A stretch of DNA of 64,000 bases, from assembly GCA_024227235.1 (NCBI GenBank), contig JAAEKY010000346.1, positions 1-64,000 of the forward strand, read 5' to 3'. Source of the DNA: Desulfobacteraceae bacterium (lineage in GTDB: Bacteria > Desulfobacterota > Desulfobacteria > Desulfobacterales > Desulfobacteraceae). The notes beneath the pieces are model-generated. The model saw only the letters and a program-made list of their open reading frames with translations. It was not told where the DNA came from and made no database searches. The position numbers and the translations under genes are program-made. Shown here piece after piece: positions 50,993 through 59,415 of the stretch (positions are counted from its first letter, which is position 1; each line of letters opens with the position of its first letter).

Positions 50993-53408
50993 AGATTTTT
51001 TTTCACACCTTGCCAGGATCCTGTATCGCCATCATAAAAAAACCATCGGTCTGACTTTTTTATTCGTCTTTTTTTTAGTGGCATTTATTCCAAAAACGAC
51101 CATTGATACATCTGCTTCTGCCATGCTGCGAACAACAGACCCTGCAAGGATTGCCTATGATGAGTTCAGGGATGAGTTTGACCAGACAAATATTGTTGTT
51201 ATCGCAATCAGTTCTAAAGATATCTTTGATATCAATTTTTTATCCCAATTAAAATCTTTTCACGAAAGCCTTAATAATACCGTCCCATATGTAAAAAAAA
51301 TTACAAGTCTTATCAATGCGCGGGATACCTACTCAAAAAATGATGAATTGGTGGTAGGGGAGCTATTAGAAACCTGGCCTGAAAATGAGGATGATCTTGC
51401 GTTATTAAAAGATAGAGTTGATTCAAACCCACTGTTTTTAAACAGTATTATTTCAAAAGACGGCAAGGTTACTGCCGTGATTATAGAAATTGAAGCAATG
51501 ATTGACGATGCAGGGACCGATGATGACTTAATCGCTGAATTTGAAGAAGATGAATCTGAAAAATCAACTCCCCCCCGATATTTCAAGGAAAAAGATAATC
51601 AAAAGGTCATCAAGGCAGTGAATGAAATTGCAAAAGAATACAATACCTCCGAATTTTCTATTGCTTTTGCAGGAGATCTCGTTGTACTGGATGTGTACAA
51701 TCGTGCCATGGAAAGAGATATCGTCATGGTAGTCATGCTTTCACTGATTATGATTGGTATTTTTTTAAGCATTCTTTTTCAAAGATTTTCCGGTGTCCTG
51801 CTTCCTGAGATAATTATTATTTCAGGCCTTTCGTCCACTTTGGGTCTGCTTTCATTGTTTGAAATTTCAATTAAATTGACAACAATTGTATTACCAGGGT
51901 TTTTGCTGGCAGTCTGTGTGGGGTATGCCGTTCATATTTTATCAATTTTTTATGTTCAATATCAAAAAGGATCCAATAAAGAAGATGCCATCGCATATGC
52001 CATGGGACACTCGGGTCTTGCGGTTGTGCTAACAGCAATAACAACAGCAGCCAGTCTTTTTTCCTTTGCATTTTCAGAACTTTTATCTATAGCAGACTTG
52101 GGATTTTTCGGAGCCACAGGGGTTTTGCTTGCATTTATTTATACTATACTTCTTTTACCAAGTTGTATTGCACTTTTCCCCATTAAACGGAAAAAAGTAA
52201 GTAAGCAATTAAAAAAATCAGCACTCATGGATAAAATTTTGATGTCTATTTCAAATTTTTCCATACGCCATCCTCAAAAAGTGGTAGCAGGTTCTTTGAT
52301 CCTCTTTGCTGTGGCCATTTATTATACATTCCAGGTCTCATACTCCCACAATATTTTAAACTGGATTCCCAAAGATAAAAAAATTCAACAGGATGTCCAA
52401 TATATTGATACGCATTTGAAGGGCGCCGTAATCATTGAAGTTGTTTTAAACACAGATGTTGATGACGGTGTTAAAGATCCGGTTTTTTTAAACAAAATTC
52501 AAACCACTATTCAAAAATTATTAAAATATAACAAGAACGGTATTTGGGTTGGCAAGGTGTTTTCAATTAATGATGTGATCATGGAAATCAACCAGTCCTT
52601 ATTTGATAATGACCCAGAATTTTATAAGCTGCCAGCAACAAGAGCTGCAGTATCCCAGGAATTGTTGCTATTTGAAAACGCTGGTTCTGATGATCTTGAA
52701 AGTCTAACTGATAAAAATTTTCAGAAAACCCGTATCAGTATTAAAATTCCATGGACAGATGCTGTATATCTGAAGGATTTTCTGGATCATGTTCACTCAC
52801 TTTTTTATCAGGAATTTCAAGATAGTGCACAGATATCTGTAACAGGGGGGCCAACGCTTCTGGCAAGGTCTATTCCTGCGGCCCTATTGTCAATGTCCAA
52901 AAGCTATGTCGTTGCCTTTATTGTGATCACTTTTCTGATGATAGTCCATACCGGCAGTATAAAAATTGGATTAATAAGCATGATATCAAATTTGCTGCCC
53001 ATTTTTATGACCACGGGTATCATGGGTCTTTTGCAGATAAAGCTGGATATGAGTACGATTATGATCGGTTCTATTGCCATAGGGATAGTTGTCGATGACA
53101 CATTGCATTTTATGTACAATTTCAGAAAATATTATGAACGTTCAAAAGATGTGACTTTTGCCATTAGAGAAACCATGCTGGGAACCGGAAGAGCCTTATT
53201 GCTTACTTCTATAATTTTAAGCTCAGGTTTTTTTATCTTAATGACAGCTTCTCTTTCCTTGCTCGTTGTCTTTGGTGTACTAACAGGCTTGACAATTATT
53301 TTTGCCCTATTGGCTGATTTTATTTTAAACCCCGCTTTGATGGTTTTAGTCACAAGAAGAGAAAAACCCATTGAAGCGCCATTATCCCATATTCAAGGAG
53401 ATATATGA
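50964..53408 (+). CDS. RND/MMPL-family lipid exporter
   Basis: An 814-residue inner-membrane protein with about 12 hydrophobic segments in two halves of the MMPL/SSD type (KTTIGLTFLFVFFLVAFIPK, large periplasmic loop, VMLSLIMIGIFLSILF; second half from HPQKVVAGSL). GIVVDDTLHFMY carries the conserved Asp pair of the proton pathway. Unlike tripartite drug efflux pumps it has no adaptor protein. Its partners are a LolA-like and an outer-membrane protein, so it probably exports a lipid or hydrophobic molecule. Confidence 0.85.
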   Translation: MNQKIRQKCEDFFSHLARILYRHHKKTIGLTFLFVFFLVAFIPKTTIDTSASAMLRTTDPARIAYDEFRDEFDQTNIVVIAISSKDIFDINFLSQLKSFHESLNNTVPYVKKITSLINARDTYSKNDELVVGELLETWPENEDDLALLKDRVDSNPLFLNSIISKDGKVTAVIIEIEAMIDDAGTDDDLIAEFEEDESEKSTPPRYFKEKDNQKVIKAVNEIAKEYNTSEFSIAFAGDLVVLDVYNRAMERDIVMVVMLSLIMIGIFLSILFQRFSGVLLPEIIIISGLSSTLGLLSLFEISIKLTTIVLPGFLLAVCVGYAVHILSIFYVQYQKGSNKEDAIAYAMGHSGLAVVLTAITTAASLFSFAFSELLSIADLGFFGATGVLLAFIYTILLLPSCIALFPIKRKKVSKQLKKSALMDKILMSISNFSIRHPQKVVAGSLILFAVAIYYTFQVSYSHNILNWIPKDKKIQQDVQYIDTHLKGAVIIEVVLNTDVDDGVKDPVFLNKIQTTIQKLLKYNKNGIWVGKVFSINDVIMEINQSLFDNDPEFYKLPATRAAVSQELLLFENAGSDDLESLTDKNFQKTRISIKIPWTDAVYLKDFLDHVHSLFYQEFQDSAQISVTGGPTLLARSIPAALLSMSKSYVVAFIVITFLMIVHTGSIKIGLISMISNLLPIFMTTGIMGLLQIKLDMSTIMIGSIAIGIVVDDTLHFMYNFRKYYERSKDVTFAIRETMLGTGRALLLTSIILSSGFFILMTASLSLLVVFGVLTGLTIIFALLADFILNPALMVLVTRREKPIEAPLSHIQGDI

Positions 53409-54232
53409 TGAGGATATTAATTGTAATTTTGATAAGTATAATCCTAACTTTGCCTGGGTTTTCAAATGGTTTTGCAGATGATTTAGAAGCCAGAAAAATT
53501 ATGGAAAAAGTTGATCAAAGAGATGAAGGGGACAATCAAACAGCAGACATGACAATGATTCTCATTGATAAAAAAGGAAACAAAAGAGAAAGGCAACTGA
53601 AAGTATTCAGCAAAGACAAGAAGGAAGATAAAAATGAGGATAAACAAATGCTGATGTTTTTTATTTCTCCTCCAGATGTAAAGGATACCGGGTTTTTAAC
53701 CTATGATTTTGATGATCCCAAAAAAGACGATAACCAGTGGCTGTATCTGCCAGCCTTAAAAAAAACCAAGCGAATTGCATCAAGTGATAAAAGCGGCAGT
53801 TTCATGGGATCGGACTTGAACTATTCAGATATGACAAAAAGAGAACTGGAAGATTATGATTTCAAGTTTTATAAAAAAGGGAAACAAAAAAAAGTAAACA
53901 ATGTTGATACCTGGGTGATATGGTGCCTTCCAAAATCAAAGAAAGTTGCTAAAGAGACTGGCTATGCAAAGGTACTTGTGTTTGTTCGTCAGGACAATTT
54001 TGTTGTGATAAGAACGCTTGCCTGGGAACAGGAAAGTAAATACTTAAAATTTTTTGATGTGAAAAAACTTGAGAAAATAGATGGCATCTGGGTGTCCACA
54101 TATATGTCTGTCACCCGGAAAAAAGGAAAAGCGGTGACACATAAAACCCATTTTATTCTGGAAAATATCAAGTTTAATCAAAGCCTTGATGACGCTTTGT
54201 TTACGACACGGCGGATGGAAAAAGGGCTTTAG
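53405..54232 (+). CDS. LolA-like outer-membrane lipoprotein-sorting protein
   Basis: A 275-residue periplasmic protein with a signal peptide (ILIVILISIILTLPGFSNGFA). It resembles the LolA-like family found next to MMPL exporters (MEKVDQRDEGDNQTADMTMI, WLYLPALKKTKRIASSDKSG, SFMGSDLNYSDM). A hydrophobic half-barrel would ferry lipid between membranes. The start overlaps the RND stop (ATGATGA), with AAGGAGAT before it. Confidence 0.85.
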   Translation: MMRILIVILISIILTLPGFSNGFADDLEARKIMEKVDQRDEGDNQTADMTMILIDKKGNKRERQLKVFSKDKKEDKNEDKQMLMFFISPPDVKDTGFLTYDFDDPKKDDNQWLYLPALKKTKRIASSDKSGSFMGSDLNYSDMTKRELEDYDFKFYKKGKQKKVNNVDTWVIWCLPKSKKVAKETGYAKVLVFVRQDNFVVIRTLAWEQESKYLKFFDVKKLEKIDGIWVSTYMSVTRKKGKAVTHKTHFILENIKFNQSLDDALFTTRRMEKGL

Positions 54233-54242
54233 AATATAATTC

Positions 54243-55658
54243 ATGAAAATTATTATTAAAATTGTGGGCCTTGCCATAATATTTCAGGTTTGTTTAATTT
54301 CTGTTGTCCTGTCAGAAGAAAACAAAGAAGATCCTTTAGAATCAGGTATAGAAGATATTCTTGACGAATTTGACAATGAGGATGAGGCAGTCTTTCCCTC
54401 TGTTTTAGAGGAATCTAAAAGTAAATCTGAAACTTCTATGATTGATTTTAGTGGCTATTTTAAACTGGGAATGGCCTATAATTATAGTCATGATGCTCCT
54501 GCAAACGGGCAAATTGACTGGCGGGGTTTATCCAGCTTGAAAACAGAAATTTTTTCCAAGGTTAAACTTAATTTTTCTGATAATTTTAAAGCAGTTGTAT
54601 CTGGAAATGGGTTTTACGATGCAGTATATTCCATAAATAAAAGAGGTAACTATTCAAAAGAGGTCCTTGATGCGTATGAGAAAGAATTTGAATTAAGACA
54701 GGCATATGTTTTGGGCAGTCCATTTAAAATGCTTGATATTAAATTTGGCCGGCAAATTGTTGTATGGGGAACATCAGATAATATAAGGGTTACGGATGTA
54801 TTAAACCCGTTGGATCAAAGAGAACCCGGTTTGACTGATCTTGAGAATCTGCGCCTGCCTTTGACCATGTCCCGCATGGATATGTATCTCGGTGATATCA
54901 GCCTGTCTGCAATTGCGGTGCATGAACAACGGTTTGATAAAAATCCTCCATTTGGCTCTGACTTTTACCCTCTTGCTACAGCCCTTCCCAAAGAAAAAAA
55001 CCGTGAAAATAATTGGGACAACACAGAATGGGCAGGATCATTGAAAAGTACTTTTGACAAATGGGATATTTCATTTTATCAGGCCCGTATGTCCAATGAT
55101 AAAGCACATATGGTCTTATTAAGCCCGTTTGTCTCTCCGCCCACATATATGGATCATGCGCGGGTAAATATGACCGGAACTGCAGCTCAGCTTGTTATAG
55201 GAAATTGGATTGTTAAGGCAGAGGTTGCCTATTTTAATGGACTTTGTTTTTTTAACAGGCCGGATAAAACCTTTTCCCGCTGGGATGCCTTTTTGGGAGT
55301 GGAATATTTTGGGTTCAATGACACGATTATCAGCCTTGAAGGAGTCAACCGTCATATAAACAGTTTTGATACTTTAATGGAAGGAACCCCTGATTATGCA
55401 GTGGAAGATGATTCACAGGCTGTTTTACGAATATCAAAAGATTTTTTAAACAATACATTAACATTGACCTTTCTGGGCTCAGTTTTTGGGCTGGATGCAA
55501 AAAATGGGTCATTCCAGCGATATTCACTTGAATACGATTTCACGGATGCATGGTCTATACTGACAGGGTTTATCGATTACCAGTCCGGGAATAAAATTGA
55601 AATGAGAAAGATTGGTGAAAATGACCGGGTCTTTTTAAATATAAAATACAGTTTTTAA
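54243..55658 (+). CDS. DUF1302-like outer-membrane beta-barrel protein
   Basis: A 471-residue outer-membrane protein. Signal peptide, an acidic N-terminal stretch (EDILDEFDNEDEAVF), then alternating beta-strand sequence. The block FGRQIVVWGTSDNIRVTDVL plus NPLDQREPGL is characteristic of DUF1302-type proteins, and the chain ends in Phe, as barrels recognised by the Bam complex do. With the RND and LolA-like proteins it completes an inner-membrane to outer-membrane route. Confidence 0.8.
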   Translation: MKIIIKIVGLAIIFQVCLISVVLSEENKEDPLESGIEDILDEFDNEDEAVFPSVLEESKSKSETSMIDFSGYFKLGMAYNYSHDAPANGQIDWRGLSSLKTEIFSKVKLNFSDNFKAVVSGNGFYDAVYSINKRGNYSKEVLDAYEKEFELRQAYVLGSPFKMLDIKFGRQIVVWGTSDNIRVTDVLNPLDQREPGLTDLENLRLPLTMSRMDMYLGDISLSAIAVHEQRFDKNPPFGSDFYPLATALPKEKNRENNWDNTEWAGSLKSTFDKWDISFYQARMSNDKAHMVLLSPFVSPPTYMDHARVNMTGTAAQLVIGNWIVKAEVAYFNGLCFFNRPDKTFSRWDAFLGVEYFGFNDTIISLEGVNRHINSFDTLMEGTPDYAVEDDSQAVLRISKDFLNNTLTLTFLGSVFGLDAKNGSFQRYSLEYDFTDAWSILTGFIDYQSGNKIEMRKIGENDRVFLNIKYSF

Positions 55659-55727
55659 ACATAATAAAGCTGCTGAAAGTTTTTTTGGCCTTAAGCTACG
55701 TCTTTGATTCCTTGAACAAGATATTTT

Positions 55728-55778
55728 TATATCTTTTATTAACTGTTTTCATATTGAAAATAGTTAATAAAAGATATA
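55728..55778. repeat. 24-bp inverted repeat with 3-base loop
   Basis: The arms TATATCTTTTATTAAC-(T)-(G)-TTTTCA and TGAAAA-(T)-AGTTAATAAAAGATATA are complementary at 23 of 24 positions around TAT. It precedes cassette copy 2. Copy 1 keeps the right arm while the left arm has decayed. Confidence 0.75.
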
Positions 55779-55835
55779 ATCTGGCTACGTAATAGTCTCA
55801 AATTAGTTGTTTTTTAATTTTTATGGGAGGCTTAA

Positions 55836-56045
55836 ATGGATGAGTTAGAATCCCAGATTCAGAAATGGGAAAGAAGAGGGGTTTATGATGACCCTAAACT
55901 CACAGACATTTCAAAGATGTATGAAGAACTTGGTTTTACTGTCAGACTTGATCCATTTAGACCTGAGAAAGAAACCGGATGCAAAGAATGTATGAGACAG
56001 AACCCTGATAAATATAAAGTGCTTTTTATAAAAAAATGTTGCTGA
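55836..56045 (+). CDS. Small Cys-rich protein of the cassette
   Basis: A 69-residue protein, mixed charge, with LDPFRPEKETGCKECMRQN and a CC C-terminus, so four cysteines (C-x2-C and CC) that could bind metal. Not recognised. GGGAGG precedes the ATG. The other cassette copy has only a truncated remnant. It is 48 bases upstream of the DUF2080-like gene. Confidence 0.55.
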   Translation: MDELESQIQKWERRGVYDDPKLTDISKMYEELGFTVRLDPFRPEKETGCKECMRQNPDKYKVLFIKKCC

Positions 56046-56093
56046 GGGAAAAGATCGGAATTAAATATTTTTTTGTAGAAATTAGGATGTGAT

Positions 56094-56267
56094 ATGGCAA
56101 ATAAAAAAAAAGCGGTAAAGAAATCCATATCTCAGACCAAGGTGAAGTTTGAGGTTTATGGTGAAGAGATGATTGAAAAAGAAGTGAAATCCAGTGGTAA
56201 CAGCGGCAGGATTTATCTTCCGCCAAACTGGGTTGGGCACACTGTCAAGATCATCAAGGTAGAATAA
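56094..56267 (+). CDS. DUF2080-like small protein, copy 2
   Basis: A 57-residue protein identical to copy 1 except Asn3 for Asp and Thr50 for Ile. The very strong conservation, with nearly unchanged DNA, means either recent duplication or strong selection. It lies 15 bases before its GNAT partner. Confidence 0.7.
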   Translation: MANKKKAVKKSISQTKVKFEVYGEEMIEKEVKSSGNSGRIYLPPNWVGHTVKIIKVE

Positions 56268-56282
56268 TAATGGAGGGTCTCA

Positions 56283-56723
56283 GTGGAAGATAAGGTCAAC
56301 ATAAGAAAAATTACTCTTAAAGATGCAGACGCTATTCAAGCTATACGAAAGGCTATTTCAGAAGATGATGCCAAAGCAGATTTAGAAAAATTAATTGAGC
56401 AGCAGGTGTCAGAAGGGTCTGATGAGTCGAGCCTGGTTGCAGAAATTAATGGGGATGTGGTGGGGTATATGATCAGCACAACCCTGATTGCAGGGTTCGG
56501 AATCAAAAAGAGCGCATGGATAATGGCCATTGGTGTACACCCTGATTATATGGGACAGGGTATCGGTTTAAATCTGGCCAGGAAAATTTGTGAGATTTAT
56601 ATGAATAAGGAGATTGAAAATATTTACTCATCTGTTTTATGGGATTCCACGGATGTGCTGTCATTTTTTAAAAAATTGGGATTTGAAAGAAGTGATTTTA
56701 TAAATCTTAAAAAGAAATTGTAA
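56283..56723 (+). CDS. GNAT-family N-acetyltransferase, copy 2
   Basis: A 146-residue GNAT with the same acetyl-CoA loop (HPDYMGQGIGLNLA) and C-terminus as copy 1. Changes cluster in residues about 9-60 and 100-115, which could alter substrate or partner choice. GTG start follows TGGAGGG. Substrate unknown. Confidence 0.85.
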   Translation: MEDKVNIRKITLKDADAIQAIRKAISEDDAKADLEKLIEQQVSEGSDESSLVAEINGDVVGYMISTTLIAGFGIKKSAWIMAIGVHPDYMGQGIGLNLARKICEIYMNKEIENIYSSVLWDSTDVLSFFKKLGFERSDFINLKKKL

Positions 56724-56737
56724 AATATTATATTATT

Positions 56738-56768
56738 AACCCTCGGGAAAGAGAATTTTCAGGGGGTT
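56738..56768. terminator. Weak or decayed terminator hairpin
   Basis: AACCCT and AGGGGGTT, with GAAA/TTTC inside, correspond to the strong terminator after copy 1 but have mismatches and no long T-run. Confidence 0.4.
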
Positions 56769-56814
56769 CTAATCATCAGCTGAATGGGTAAATCTTTTTG
56801 GCAACTGCTACATT

Positions 56815-57690
56815 TTATTTTTTTTTGTGCAACCGCAATAGTGTAATTTCGCTCTGAGTATTGAATCTAACGGGAATTCCCACAACCCCAACACCCTGTC
56901 CGGTGTAGCCTGTCATTTTATCATAATGCCAGACGCCTCGGTAATATTTTTTGCCGTGGCGAAGATGCCGGATCACCGGAATTCCGCCTGGAAGGCAGAT
57001 CTGGCCACCGTGGGTATGACCCGTAAGATAAAGACTATAGCCATTATCAGAAGCGGAATCGAACATGGATGGCGAATGAACCAACGCAATTTTAATTCCA
57101 TCCTTGGATTCTTCTAAAGCCCTTAAAGATTGATCAGTATAGTAATAATACGGATCATCCAGCCCTGTTACTGAGATTTGACTGTCACCTCGATCAATCA
57201 CAATAGTTTCATTGATCAGCATTGTAATCCCTGAAAGCTCGAACGGTTCAATCATAAGATAAGTATCGTGATTTCCCAAAACAGCCATTATTCCATCCTG
57301 ATGCCGGACGGTGGAAACTATTCGTTGTAGAGGAGCAAGTATTTTTTCGAAACTGCCTGTTGTATCTTCTCGGTAATCTCCAGTCATCACACATAAATCT
57401 ACTTCCAGTCCGTTGATCGTTTTACAAATTTTTTTGTCCATTTCAGGAAGAGAGTCAAGATGAAGGTCTGTCATATGAAGTATTGCGTATCCTTCAAAAT
57501 CCTCAGGGAGATTATCAAAATATAAATCAACTGTGTTTAAAACTATATTTTGAGCATTTTCAAAACCTTTCTTAAAAAAAGGAGTTAGTTTTAAAAGCAC
57601 GCCAAAAACCCAAATAAGAGCCCCAAACAAAGCCCACTTGATTCGTGTTTTCTCGCCAAGTTTATGATGTTTATAATTGCTGGTTTCCAT
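56815..57690 (-). CDS. YaeI-like membrane metallophosphoesterase
   Basis: A 291-residue calcineurin-fold phosphoesterase with one N-terminal membrane segment (WALFGALIWVFGVLLKL). Metal motifs are complete: MTDLHLDS, MTGDYRED, VLGNHDTYL, LVHSPSMFD and TGHTHGGQICLPGG. Related enzymes (YaeI, LpxG) act on lipid phosphates such as UDP-diacylglucosamine, so a membrane-lipid substrate is possible. A hairpin ends two bases before the ATG. Confidence 0.85.
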   Translation of the reverse strand: METSNYKHHKLGEKTRIKWALFGALIWVFGVLLKLTPFFKKGFENAQNIVLNTVDLYFDNLPEDFEGYAILHMTDLHLDSLPEMDKKICKTINGLEVDLCVMTGDYREDTTGSFEKILAPLQRIVSTVRHQDGIMAVLGNHDTYLMIEPFELSGITMLINETIVIDRGDSQISVTGLDDPYYYYTDQSLRALEESKDGIKIALVHSPSMFDSASDNGYSLYLTGHTHGGQICLPGGIPVIRHLRHGKKYYRGVWHYDKMTGYTGQGVGVVGIPVRFNTQSEITLLRLHKKK

Positions 57691-57692
57691 AA

Positions 57693-57717
57693 CTGATCTG
57701 GTTTTTTCCCAGATCAG
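57693..57717 (-). promoter_or_regulatory. Hairpin immediately before a start codon
   Basis: CTGATCTGG and CCAGATCAG form a nine-base-pair stem. On the minus strand it encloses the GGGAAAA stretch that is the only ribosome-site candidate for the phosphoesterase gene, so translation may be controlled by its opening. Confidence 0.45.
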
Positions 57718-57919
57718 ACGGCGTTGCTTTTTTATTTTTGTTTGTAATTTGAAAGAATGAGTCTTGATGTTGTAATACCCGCCTCAATGAACATTTAATA
57801 CTGAGGCCACCTGCACGATTGAAAAAATTTTATAAAAAATTTCCATCAAGGCGTCTTTTTTTGGATAGGGAATTGCAGATGGCCAACGCCTGTTTTAATT
57901 TGTAAAAATAAGTATTTGT

Positions 57920-58627
57920 TTACATGCCAAGGTATGCTTTTTTTATATCTTCATTGACCAGCAGATTTTCACCAGTATCTGATATTGTAATCACACCATT
58001 TTCCATAACATATCCACGATCAGCGGCTTTTAGAGCCAGGTTCGCATTCTGTTCAACAATAAAAATAGTGGTTTTATTATCTTCGTTAATCTTTTTAATA
58101 ATGTCAAAAATCTGTTTAACAATAATGGGTGCAAGCCCAAGTGATGGTTCATCTAAAAGCAATACTTTTGGCCTTGACATCAGGGCTCTTGAAATGGCCA
58201 ACATTTGTTGTTCTCCGCCACTAAGCGTTCCGCCAGCCTGGTTTCGTCTTTCCGCTAAAATCGGAAAGAGACTGTAAGCATACTCTATGTCTTTTTTTAT
58301 TTCGTTGGCGTCATTTCTTAAAAAAGCACCCATGTCGAGGTTCTCGGCAATCGTAAGATAAGGAAAAATTCTTCGACCCTCCGGGACCTGGCAAATTCCT
58401 AATTTCACAATGTCATCTGAGGGCATATGAGTGATATCCTGCCCTTTAAATGTAATAGAGCCCTGTTTAGCGGGGACAATACCACTAGTGGTCATCAATG
58501 TGGTTGATTTGCCTGCACCATTGGCACCGATCAGAGAAATTACTTCTCCTTCAGTCACCTCAAGGTTTATTCCTTTGAGTGCGTGAATATTACCATAATA
58601 TGTGTGTACGTCTTTTAATTTAAGCAT
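57920..58627 (-). CDS. livF: Branched-chain-type ABC transporter ATPase LivF
   Basis: A 235-residue ATPase: Walker A GANGAGKST, signature LSGGEQQ, Walker B VLLLDEPSLGL, and the LivF-type IVEQNANLAL switch. ATG 58627 overlaps the LivG stop (ATGCTTAA). Last gene of the livKHMGF series. In aromatic-degrading anaerobes such transporters often carry aromatic acids as well as Leu/Ile/Val, so substrate is open. Confidence 0.9.
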   Translation of the reverse strand: MLKLKDVHTYYGNIHALKGINLEVTEGEVISLIGANGAGKSTTLMTTSGIVPAKQGSITFKGQDITHMPSDDIVKLGICQVPEGRRIFPYLTIAENLDMGAFLRNDANEIKKDIEYAYSLFPILAERRNQAGGTLSGGEQQMLAISRALMSRPKVLLLDEPSLGLAPIIVKQIFDIIKKINEDNKTTIFIVEQNANLALKAADRGYVMENGVITISDTGENLLVNEDIKKAYLGM

Positions 58628-59411
58628 CTTCAGACTCGTCTCCAAGATAGGCTTTGATTACTTCCGGATTAGACTTTACCTCTTCAGGTGTGCCTTCGGC
58701 AATTTTTTTACCGTAATCCACCACGTGAATATTATCAGATAGACTCATGACAAGTTTCATGTCATGCTCAATCAACAGGATAGACACATTTTCATTGTCT
58801 CTGAGCCACACAATTAATTCATCCAGCTCTTTGGTTTCCTGGGGGTTCATTCCTGCAGCAGGTTCGTCTAAAAGAAGCAGGAACGGATCAGTGGCAAGGG
58901 CTCTTGCAATTTCAAGGCGCCGTTGAGCACCATAGGGCAGGTTGACTGCCATTTCATCGACATATTGGTCCAATCCTATTTTTTCAAGGATTTCATAACT
59001 ATCATAAACAGCCTGTTTCTCTTCATCCTTCTGACTTGAAGTGCGAAGCATGGCCTTTATGATTCCTGATTTTAGCCTGCAATGTCTTCCGATCATGACA
59101 TTTTCAAGGACAGTCATGCCTTCAAAAAGCCTGATGTTCTGAAACGTTCTTGCCAGACCTCTTTCAGTGACATAATTGGTTTTGAGTCCATTTAGTTTCT
59201 GGGTCGGTTTACCAGGAGGTGTAATTTCCACAAGACCCTCGCTGGGTTCATAAATGCCGGTAATGCAGTTGAAAAAGGTGGTTTTTCCAGCTCCATTGGG
59301 GCCGATAAGAGCAGCAATCTGACCCTTTTCTACTGTAAGGTTCACAGTATCAAGGGCTTTTAGACCTCCAAAATTCATTGTGAGGTTTTTTACATTGAGT
59401 ATAGGTTCCAT
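58620..59411 (-). CDS. livG: Branched-chain-type ABC transporter ATPase LivG
   Basis: A 263-residue ATPase: Walker A GPNGAGKTT, LivG-type insert with TRGLARTFQNIRLFEGMTVL, Walker B FLLLLDEPAAGMNPQE and the switch LLIEHDMKLVM. The signature motif is replaced by LPYGAQRRLEIARAL, which is normal for LivG. Five bases separate it from livM. Confidence 0.9.
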   Translation of the reverse strand: MEPILNVKNLTMNFGGLKALDTVNLTVEKGQIAALIGPNGAGKTTFFNCITGIYEPSEGLVEITPPGKPTQKLNGLKTNYVTERGLARTFQNIRLFEGMTVLENVMIGRHCRLKSGIIKAMLRTSSQKDEEKQAVYDSYEILEKIGLDQYVDEMAVNLPYGAQRRLEIARALATDPFLLLLDEPAAGMNPQETKELDELIVWLRDNENVSILLIEHDMKLVMSLSDNIHVVDYGKKIAEGTPEEVKSNPEVIKAYLGDESEDA

Positions 59412-59415
59412 AAAT

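Larger units (their letters stand above)
55746..56768 (+). repeat. Duplicated DUF2080-GNAT cassette, copy 2
   Basis: The more complete copy: leader, small Cys-rich gene, DUF2080-like gene, GNAT gene, and a weakened terminator hairpin (AACCCT/AGGGGGTT). Same orientation as copy 1, about 9.1 kb away. Confidence 0.8.
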
